Of a stretch of 64,000 nt of DNA, positions 57,472 to 64,000 are shown piece after piece. The stretch comes from Mariniphaga sediminis (GTDB lineage: Bacteria; Bacteroidota; Bacteroidia; Bacteroidales; Prolixibacteraceae), in NCBI RefSeq assembly GCF_003573545.1, contig NZ_QWET01000006.1, positions 1-64,000 of the forward strand. The letters are read 5' to 3'. Under the pieces are notes generated by a model. The model was not told the origin of the DNA, made no database searches, and worked only from the letters and a program-made list of their open reading frames with translations. The number at the start of each line of letters is the position of its first letter. Within the stretch, counting starts at the first letter, position 1. A program made the translations under genes and the position numbers.

Positions 57472-59831
57472 TTTTTGATGATTTTGTGTGTTTCGGCCTC
57501 TCCTTTTTGAATGATTACAAGGTAATACATGCCAGATGGAAGTGAGGAAAGATCCATTTTCACCAAACCGGAAACAAGCTCTTTTTCAAAAAGAACACGG
57601 CCCGTAGGGTCAAGAATACGGGCACTGGTACCGCGGTTACCAGCAGTCTCAACTCCTTTTCCACCCTGAATAAACAGGTTATCCTCAACCGGATTTGGAT
57701 AGGCTCGAAAAACTTTCCGGGCTATCGGGACAAGGCCTGTTGTTAACTTTTTGGAAATTAAAACAGCGTTACTCCCCGAGCTAACAATCAGCGGAGGTTC
57801 ATTTTCCAACGTAAAAGCCACTTTCCCCGTTTCATCCGTGAAATAAGTACTACCCGCCGTAACTTCTGCATTTGAAACCGGGACAAAACCAGATTCAGAA
57901 ATTACATCATTTGCCAGGCTGCACGATGTTTGTTCCAAGGTTATTTCAACCTCCTCACCTGTGAGCGCCGAATCTTTGCTGCTTAATAGCCGTGTGTAAT
58001 TCCAGTCTTCGGAGATACCGGGTACGTGGTATAATGCAACGGTGTCGCCGTCTGCGATTTCTTTTTGGTCGAAAGTATTCAGAAACTGCTTGCTGTTCCA
58101 ACGGGCAATCCAGGAGCGGGCAAATGCCGCAGGTTCGATTTTACCCCCCCAGCCGTAAGTGAAGAGGCCACCTTTTTCTACAGAATATAAATAAAGCTTC
58201 CCACTGGCAGCGTCATCGTCCCTGAAGCGGAATGCTGCTTCTGCTTTCTCCAATCCGGAAGCCAGCGCATGAAAAAGTGTCGGTTGGTTTAAACCGGAAT
58301 AGTCCGATTGCCGGTTTTCCACCGCCTCATTCAAATTGCCTGCTTCTACTTCTATCCATTGAAAAGGCAACAGGTTTTCATCTTCCGTCATCAGCGTGAA
58401 ATACACCCTGATTTTATCATCCGCTGAATACACATTCACCCGCACCTGCTTTTCAAGCGGAAACCCCTCTGCCGAGCATGTAAGTATTGTCTCTCCCGGC
58501 TGAACAGCTACAAAAATGAATGTACCTTCTTTTTCAATTACTTTTCCAACCAATGTATTGGAAGATAAAAACTGAACCGGCACACTGATCTTTTCCTGTT
58601 CATTATCAAAAACCTGCACATCCAAATCTATCGAATCTCCGGGGTACACCGATGAAAAATCGGACAGTAACCGGATAGAGTCTGGTATGACCACTTTCAG
58701 GGTTGTATATTCCACTTCCTCCCCGGCCGAAATTTCCAATACCGCCTCACCAGATGCATGTGCCAACAGCTTCCCTGTGGAGGCAATACGTATCACATTT
58801 TCATTTTGCGAAACTACTGAAACGGGCGTATTGATATTTCTGCCTTTTTCAAAATACCTGGCCTCCAGTTTCAGCGAATCCCCCTTCAACATTTTTAGCG
58901 GATGCCGGTAAACCACCAGCCGGTTTTCTTTTCCTGAAATTTCGGGACGTGGCTTAACGGCTTGCACCCAGGCCACATCAGTAGAAACTTCCCCCAACCA
59001 TCCGATGCTTGCAAGATTCCCCGAAACAATTTTCACAAAATGAATGGAATCCAAATCCACGTAATTCCCCTGGGGGTCTATGGCCCAGGAAATGTCAACA
59101 GGATCGCCGCCCGCCCCTTCTGTTTCTATCGTATAAGGATTATCGGGTAATGTCACATCCACGTTTTGTTTACGCGGATAGGCATCGGCATACCCAAATA
59201 CCGGAGGAAGTATTTTTAAACTATTGAGGTTGGAGCTGTCTATTTCGGTTGGGAACATAGTCCCTTCAAAAGTAACTGACTCCTGCGGATAGCCGGGAAA
59301 ATTTTCCTCCAAGGGGTAATACTCCTGAAGATTAAAACTGTTGGCCCTAATCCAGCCGGTTTCACCCAGGTTATCTTTCCAGAAAATATCCCGGGTATCG
59401 GTCTTAAAATAAGTTACTGCGTAATTTTTCTTTGTTTTCGGATGAGCATGATGACTTCCGGCAATTTCGTACCAGGTTTCATCAGGCTGCCCGTTCTGGT
59501 TTTCGTCTGCCATCACCCAAATCACTCCGGGCTCTGACGATCCGGCAAAGGCATTCCCGAAAACAGTAAAGTCGATCCCGTACGGATTATCCGGGTGATT
59601 AACACAGGCCTTTTCAAAACCCAGTACAATGTACCCGCCAAAACTTCCCAGCGAAACCATTTTGGTGGTATCCCCGGTCATTTTTTGGGCTGCCTGCGGC
59701 GTACCAATGTTTTCCATGTTCATGTGCTGTCCCGGCGCTGGCCGGTACTCAATAAGGCGTTTAGCCGCACTTTGCGAAAAGCCACACATGGCTGACGCCA
59801 TAAAAACAGATAGAATTGTAATTTTTTTCAT
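57468..59831 (-). CDS. Large T9SS-exported protein of the cobalamin operon
   Basis: A 787-residue exported protein, first in the btu operon. After the signal (MASAMCGFSQ) the N-terminal 290 residues (FGNAFAGSSEPGVIWVMADE, GQPDETWYEIAGS) match a surface-protein family seen in Bacteroidota btu loci. An Ig-like region follows (300-470), then a part with LYLYSVEKGGLFTYGWGG and EIADGDTVALYHVPG that resembles the transcobalamin-like DUF4430 fold, and a T9SS C-terminal domain (AYPNPVEDNLFIQ). A surface corrinoid-capture role is inferred from the riboswitch, the neighbours and this domain. Confidence 0.75.
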   Translation of the reverse strand: MKKITILSVFMASAMCGFSQSAAKRLIEYRPAPGQHMNMENIGTPQAAQKMTGDTTKMVSLGSFGGYIVLGFEKACVNHPDNPYGIDFTVFGNAFAGSSEPGVIWVMADENQNGQPDETWYEIAGSHHAHPKTKKNYAVTYFKTDTRDIFWKDNLGETGWIRANSFNLQEYYPLEENFPGYPQESVTFEGTMFPTEIDSSNLNSLKILPPVFGYADAYPRKQNVDVTLPDNPYTIETEGAGGDPVDISWAIDPQGNYVDLDSIHFVKIVSGNLASIGWLGEVSTDVAWVQAVKPRPEISGKENRLVVYRHPLKMLKGDSLKLEARYFEKGRNINTPVSVVSQNENVIRIASTGKLLAHASGEAVLEISAGEEVEYTTLKVVIPDSIRLLSDFSSVYPGDSIDLDVQVFDNEQEKISVPVQFLSSNTLVGKVIEKEGTFIFVAVQPGETILTCSAEGFPLEKQVRVNVYSADDKIRVYFTLMTEDENLLPFQWIEVEAGNLNEAVENRQSDYSGLNQPTLFHALASGLEKAEAAFRFRDDDAASGKLYLYSVEKGGLFTYGWGGKIEPAAFARSWIARWNSKQFLNTFDQKEIADGDTVALYHVPGISEDWNYTRLLSSKDSALTGEEVEITLEQTSCSLANDVISESGFVPVSNAEVTAGSTYFTDETGKVAFTLENEPPLIVSSGSNAVLISKKLTTGLVPIARKVFRAYPNPVEDNLFIQGGKGVETAGNRGTSARILDPTGRVLFEKELVSGLVKMDLSSLPSGMYYLVIIQKGEAETHKIIKK

Positions 59832-59917
59832 TCCCCTTGGTTAAATTCATAAAACACGGGGAAATAAAAAGTCAGGTATTTAAACCGTCGCTTTTATTCC
59901 CGAAAGCTTTTTTTGAA

Positions 59918-60085
59918 AATGGCAGGTCTTCTGGCTTACCCCAATTGGCGGCGGCCTTCCCGTTCCAAAAAGATCCGGACAGTGGCCATTTTTGCTACCA
60001 ACATGAAAGGATTACAGCTGCGGGTACAGCTCCGGAATTTCACCGGATTCCCTTTTATTATTTACCATTCACGCCACAAAAATAA
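59918..60085 (-). promoter_or_regulatory. Cobalamin riboswitch
   Basis: On the minus strand it shows GGGAATCCGGTGAAATTCC, CTGTACCCGCAGCTGTAATC, and the B12 box GCCAGAAGACCTGCC (59922..59936). It lies 87 bases ahead of the btu operon. A 39-base stretch in the core (about 60000..60037) is identical to the riboswitch at 35791..35965. Both leaders also share the word CCCGAAAGCTT (plus strand) downstream of the core, possibly part of the expression platform. Confidence 0.92.
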
Positions 60086-60162
60086 TAATTCTGGAACAAA
60101 ATTCTATTTAGAATGTTTCCAAATAATTACGTTGATACTTTAACTTAAAATAGAATTTGAAA

Positions 60163-62496
60163 ATGACAAAACTTAAAATATCTTTATTTGCCCTTGCTAT
60201 TTTTATAAACTCTTTGACAGTCAAGGCTCAGCAGGAAACAGACGCAGTAATTATCGGGCATGTTGTTGCCTATGGAGAACACATCCCGTTTGTCAATATT
60301 TATCTTGAAAATACCAATTATGGAACAACAACAGATGCCACCGGTCATTATATGATGATTGACCTTCCGGAGGGCAAATTTACACTGGTAGCCAAAATGA
60401 TTGGGTATAAAACAGAAAAACGTCCGATAACATTAAAGGCAGGAGAAACCATTGAAATAAAATTCGAATTGGAGGAAGAGGTAATGAAGGTGGACGAGGT
60501 AGTAATTACCGGCACAAAAACGTTTAAACGGCAAACCGAAAGTGCAGTAATTGTGAACGTAGTCGATTCCAGAACCATCAAAAACATAGCGGCACAAACT
60601 GTTTCGGAAGCGCTGAATTTCCAGCCGGGGCTGCGCATGGAAGTAGATTGTCAAACGTGCAACTACTCCCAGTTACGAATGAACGGTTTGGGCGGCGCCT
60701 ACAGCCAGATACTGGTAAACAGCCGGGCCGTTTTCAGTCCGCTGACCGGACTTTACGGACTGGAACAACTCCCTTCGGAGATGGTGGAACGCATTGAAGT
60801 AGTGCGCGGCGGGGCTTCTGCTTTGTATGGTTCCAGCGCTATTGGCGGTACCGTAAACATCATTACACGGATGCCCCAGCGTAATTCATTTGAAATTACT
60901 TCCAACAATACCGTTATTGGCGACGGTTCGACCGATTTCAACCTGAACGGAACCCTTACTGCCCTTTCGCAGAAACGAAATGCAGGCGTGGCGCTTTACA
61001 CTTCACACCGCCAGCGTGATGCGTATGATCACAACGGAGACCGTTTTTCAGAATTGCCTTCCCTGACCAATAACTCTTTCGGATTAAATTCTTTTTTCAG
61101 ACTGGATGAAAAGCAGAAGCTTGAAGCCAATTTATCAAGTATGCACGAATACCGCTATGGCGGTGAAATGACTGACGGCCCTGCTTATCTTGCGCGGCAA
61201 TCGGAAGAACGCACACACGATGTGCTTATGGGAGGCGTGGATTATGAACTGACCAGCGAAGAAGGAAACAGAACTCTGGCGCTATACACTGCAGGCCAAT
61301 ACACCAAAAGAAAACATTTTACGGGCATTGCACCCGACGAAGGGCCAGACCTTCAGGATTACAACAACGACCCACCCTACGGGAATTCAAAAAACTACAC
61401 ACTTCAAATGGGAGCTCAATTAAATCAAACTGTACAGGACTTTATCCGCGGCACCAACACTTTCACTTTTGGTGCCGAATATGTGGTAGACGATGTTTTT
61501 GATGAAATTGAAAGTTACGAATATTTAATTGATCAAAACTCGAGAAACCTGGGAGCCTTTGTGCAAAGCGACTGGATGCTTTCCCGAAAAGTAACTTTAC
61601 TTACCGGTGTGCGGGCCGACAAACACAATTTTGTGGATGCCCTTATTGTAAATCCCCGCATTTCGTTTTTATTCAAACCAGGACTTAACGGACAGTTTCG
61701 CTTATCATGGTCCACCGGTTTCCGCGCGCCCCAGGCATTCGATGCCGATATGCACATTGCCTTTGCAGGCGGAGGGATTCAAACCATTCAACTAAGCGAG
61801 GACCTGAAAGAAGAACGTTCGCAAAGCTGGAGTACCTCTTTCAACTGGGACCGGCCAACAGAAAAACACATTTACGGGTTCACCCTCGAAGGATTTTATA
61901 CAAGGCTGAAAGATGCATTCATTCAGGAAGAAATAGGAACTACAGAAAAGGGAAACTCTATTCTTGAAAAAAGAAACGGTGGGGCAAGCAATGTCTATGG
62001 CGCAACGCTCGAAGCACGTTTAAATTACAACAGAAAGCTGCAGGTAGAAACCGGCGTTACATTGCAAAAAAGCATCTATGAAAATCCGGTGGCCTGGTCA
62101 GAAGAACTGCCGGGCACCAAAGATTATCTTCGCACACCCGAATCTTACGGTTACTATACATTTACCTGGACACCCGGAGACCGTTTCAGTACAACCCTTT
62201 CAGGTATTTATACCGGCTCAATGCTTGTGCCTCATTATGGAGCAGCGGAAGATCCCGGCACGCCGGAACAGGATATTTTATTTCAATCTCCTGAGTTTTT
62301 GGAAACAAACCTGAAACTTGCGTACACTTTCGAACTGCAACGGCTGGATTCCTCCATCGAATTATTTGGCGGTATCAACAATATGCTGAATCAATACCAG
62401 GACGATTTCGACAGCGGAAAAAACCGCGACAGCGGTTATGTGTACGGGCCGGCCAGACCCAGAACATTTTTTATCGGACTAAGAATATTTAACTGA
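60163..62496 (+). CDS. TonB-dependent receptor with carboxypeptidase-like N-terminal domain
   Basis: A 777-residue receptor from the ATG at 60163; a TTG six bases upstream is less likely. Signal peptide (SLFALAIFINSLTVKAQQ), CarboxypepD-like domain (IIGHVVAYGEHIPFVNIYLE), plug with CQTCNYSQLRMNGLGGAYSQ and GGASALYGSSAIGGTVNIIT, barrel ending in RTFFIGLRIF. It faces away from the btu operon and its promoter lies beside the riboswitch, but the riboswitch is on the other strand. The CQTCN plug class is found with iron, haem and other small-ligand receptors; the ligand here is not known. Confidence 0.87.
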   Translation: MTKLKISLFALAIFINSLTVKAQQETDAVIIGHVVAYGEHIPFVNIYLENTNYGTTTDATGHYMMIDLPEGKFTLVAKMIGYKTEKRPITLKAGETIEIKFELEEEVMKVDEVVITGTKTFKRQTESAVIVNVVDSRTIKNIAAQTVSEALNFQPGLRMEVDCQTCNYSQLRMNGLGGAYSQILVNSRAVFSPLTGLYGLEQLPSEMVERIEVVRGGASALYGSSAIGGTVNIITRMPQRNSFEITSNNTVIGDGSTDFNLNGTLTALSQKRNAGVALYTSHRQRDAYDHNGDRFSELPSLTNNSFGLNSFFRLDEKQKLEANLSSMHEYRYGGEMTDGPAYLARQSEERTHDVLMGGVDYELTSEEGNRTLALYTAGQYTKRKHFTGIAPDEGPDLQDYNNDPPYGNSKNYTLQMGAQLNQTVQDFIRGTNTFTFGAEYVVDDVFDEIESYEYLIDQNSRNLGAFVQSDWMLSRKVTLLTGVRADKHNFVDALIVNPRISFLFKPGLNGQFRLSWSTGFRAPQAFDADMHIAFAGGGIQTIQLSEDLKEERSQSWSTSFNWDRPTEKHIYGFTLEGFYTRLKDAFIQEEIGTTEKGNSILEKRNGGASNVYGATLEARLNYNRKLQVETGVTLQKSIYENPVAWSEELPGTKDYLRTPESYGYYTFTWTPGDRFSTTLSGIYTGSMLVPHYGAAEDPGTPEQDILFQSPEFLETNLKLAYTFELQRLDSSIELFGGINNMLNQYQDDFDSGKNRDSGYVYGPARPRTFFIGLRIFN

Positions 62497-62524
62497 CGGG
62501 TAGAACAAACTGAAATTCGCTCAT

Positions 62525-62571
62525 AAAAAAAGTGATAGCATGACTAACAATCATACTATCACTTTTTTTTA
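62525..62571. terminator. Bidirectional terminator
   Basis: A 13-base arm pair with one mismatch (AGTGATAGCATGA at 62531, TCATACTATCACT at 62551) with A-tract before and T-tract after, between two converging genes. It should end the receptor transcript from the left and the lgt transcript from the right. Confidence 0.85.
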
Positions 62572-62590
62572 TATCCTGTTGAATAACAAC

Positions 62591-63409
62591 CTATTTCCTC
62601 TTTTTATATACTTTCTCCGGCAATTTCAACGCCCGAACAATCAAAAATATTCCAACCAAAACAAAAGGTAAACTGAGCCACTGCCCCATGTTCAGCGCCA
62701 TGCCAGCTTCAAAAGTTTCCTGATCCTCTTTTATAAATTCAATAAAAAAACGGGCAGAAAATATCAATACAAAAAATGCCCCGGTAAGCAACCCTTCTTT
62801 GTTTTTGGAGCGGGTACGCCAGTACATAAAGATTAATACTCCAAAAGAAATAAAGTAAGCCAAAGCTTCATAAATCTGGGTTGGATGTTTTGCCACAGTT
62901 TCGCCGTTGCGTTCAAAAATAAATCCCCACGGTAGGCTGGTTTCAATGCCGTAAATTTCGGAGTTCATTAAGTTCCCTGTCCGGATAAATGCCCCAACCA
63001 AAGCAGTAGGAACAACGATACGGTCGATAGTCCACAACACATTACGTTTGGTAATTACCTTTGCATGGATCAGCAAAGCCAGAATAATTCCAATGGCCCC
63101 TCCGTGGCTGGCCAGTCCGCCGTGCCAAACCATAATGATTTCTTCGGGGTGCTGCGAGTAATAATCCCAACCGTAAAAAAAGACATGCCCCAGACGGGCG
63201 CCAACAATGGTTGCGATAATGATGTAAAAGAAGAGGGAATCAATCCACTTTTGCGGAACATTTTCCGACTTTAACATCCGTTCGCCAATGTAGTAACCAA
63301 TTAAAAAACCGGAAGCGAAAAGGAGTCCGTACCAGCGAACTGAAAGCGGCCCCAGGTTAAATATTTCAGGATTGGCATTCCAGTGGATAAAATTCAAAAG
63401 GTGCATCAT
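62591..63409 (-). CDS. lgt: Prolipoprotein diacylglyceryl transferase
   Basis: A 272-residue inner-membrane enzyme with about seven transmembrane segments. Lgt moves a diacylglyceryl group from phosphatidylglycerol to the lipobox Cys of prolipoproteins. The H-G-G-L-x-S-H-G-G-x-G motif is present as HGGLASHGGAIG, followed by DRIVVPTALVGAFIRTGNLM with the family signature GAFIRTGNLMNSEIYG. Start ATG-ATG at 63409. The many lipoproteins in this window depend on it. Confidence 0.96.
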   Translation of the reverse strand: MMHLLNFIHWNANPEIFNLGPLSVRWYGLLFASGFLIGYYIGERMLKSENVPQKWIDSLFFYIIIATIVGARLGHVFFYGWDYYSQHPEEIIMVWHGGLASHGGAIGIILALLIHAKVITKRNVLWTIDRIVVPTALVGAFIRTGNLMNSEIYGIETSLPWGFIFERNGETVAKHPTQIYEALAYFISFGVLIFMYWRTRSKNKEGLLTGAFFVLIFSARFFIEFIKEDQETFEAGMALNMGQWLSLPFVLVGIFLIVRALKLPEKVYKKRK

Positions 63410-63466
63410 TTCGTATTTATTTTGTATGGATATTACATCATTTTGGATAAAAACCGGGGGCAGAAA

Positions 63467-64000
63467 CTATGCCCCTCCCCTGCCATGGCATTGTTTGTAT
63501 TTCTTTCCGCTTCCGCAGGGGCACGGGTCGTTACGGCCCACCTTTTTCTCCACGCGAACGGGCTGTGGCCTTGAGCGCTCTCCGGTTTGCACATTGGCTC
63601 CTTCCATAGGATTCTCCACTCCGGGCAGATCTGATTTTTGCGTTTTATAGCGGCTCATATCTGTCCGTCTTCGTTCTTCTGCCTGCCGCACCTGGTCAGA
63701 ACTTTGAATGGGTATATGCCCTTTCATCAGGGTAGAAACCACATCTTTGTTTACCTTGCTGACCATCATTTTGAAAAGGTTGAATGATTCGAACTTATAA
63801 ATCAGCAATGGATCTTTCTGCTCATAGGTTGCATTTTGTACCGACTGCTTCAAATCGTCCATCTCGCGTAACTGCTCTTTCCATGACTCGTCGATGGTAT
63901 TCAGCACAATCTGCTTCTGGTAAGACTTAACAAGCTCTTTTCCTTTATTCAGGTACGCCTTTTCAAGGTTACAGACAATCTGGAAAACCCGTTTACCGTC
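63467..64000 (-). CDS. secA: Preprotein translocase ATPase SecA, C-terminal part
   Basis: The frame is open from the window edge ([20 protein letters not shown], then [20 protein letters not shown]) to the stop at 63467, so only the last 177 residues are seen; the gene continues beyond 64000. The helical wing region ([21 protein letters not shown], one residue over shown here in part) and the C-terminal zinc motif [18 protein letters not shown] are diagnostic of SecA. Housekeeping motor of the Sec system. Confidence 0.96.
   Translation of the reverse strand, partial: DGKRVFQIVCNLEKAYLNKGKELVKSYQKQIVLNTIDESWKEQLREMDDLKQSVQNATYEQKDPLLIYKFESFNLFKMMVSKVNKDVVSTLMKGHIPIQSSDQVRQAEERRRTDMSRYKTQKSDLPGVENPMEGANVQTGERSRPQPVRVEKKVGRNDPCPCGSGKKYKQCHGRGGA

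Noticed and set aside
1-64000. CRISPR arrays, tRNA and rRNA genes
   Set aside because: No regularly spaced repeats, tRNA-like CCA/TψC arms or rRNA signatures were seen on either strand.

Overview
The window comes from a member of the Bacteroidota, most likely an environmental or sediment-type Bacteroidales/Marinilabiliales relative; the genus cannot be read from the sequence. The evidence is a SusC/SusD pair driven by an ECF sigma/FecR couple, FGly-type sulfatases, type IX secretion C-terminal sorting domains, cobalamin riboswitches in front of BtuB/BtuG-type surface proteins, and a type VI secretion system of the Bacteroidetes-only subtype (T6SSiii, marked by TssN and TssO).

Layout. 0-1 kb: two small paralogous proteins resembling the L-2-amino-thiazoline-4-carboxylate hydrolase family. 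1-17.4 kb: a long minus-strand polysaccharide utilisation locus (ECF sigma, FecR anti-sigma, SusC with an STN domain, SusD, sulfatase, four sialidase-fold proteins, a cyclically permuted Kelch mutarotase, two SGNH/GDSL esterases). 17.4-23.3 kb: a TolB-type propeller, a GntR regulator with a sugar-sensor domain, a DUF6786-like lipoprotein and L-fucose isomerase, also on the minus strand. Together these suggest uptake and stripping of a sialylated or similar acidic, sulfated and fucosylated glycan. 23.9-31.1 kb: a TonB receptor paired with a propeller-phosphoesterase, a decayed IS5-type transposase end and a second sulfatase. 31.3-33.5 kb: housekeeping genes (DUF134 regulator, aroC, SlyD-like FKBP).

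33.7-60.1 kb is the most interesting part. Two closely similar cobalamin riboswitches, both on the minus strand and about 24 kb apart, precede a secreted double-DUF4465 protein (left) and an operon of a large T9SS cargo protein, BtuB and BtuG (right). Between them lies a complete-looking T6SSiii core: a plus-strand operon tssH-tssB-tssC-tssD-tssD-tssI-PAAR-unknown-tssN-tssO meets a minus-strand operon tssG-tssK-tssE-tssF-PKD protein. No TssJ/L/M is present, as expected for T6SSiii, but TssP, TssQ and TssR were not recognised either. A 1124-residue exported protein with seven PKD domains and a C-terminal repeat region ends the minus-strand operon and is a candidate envelope component. A 305-residue protein of unknown function behind VgrG-PAAR is a candidate effector or adaptor, with no obvious immunity partner beside it.

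60.1-64 kb: another TonB receptor facing away from the btu operon, then lgt and the C-terminal part of secA, which runs off the window. No tRNA, rRNA or CRISPR array was recognised.
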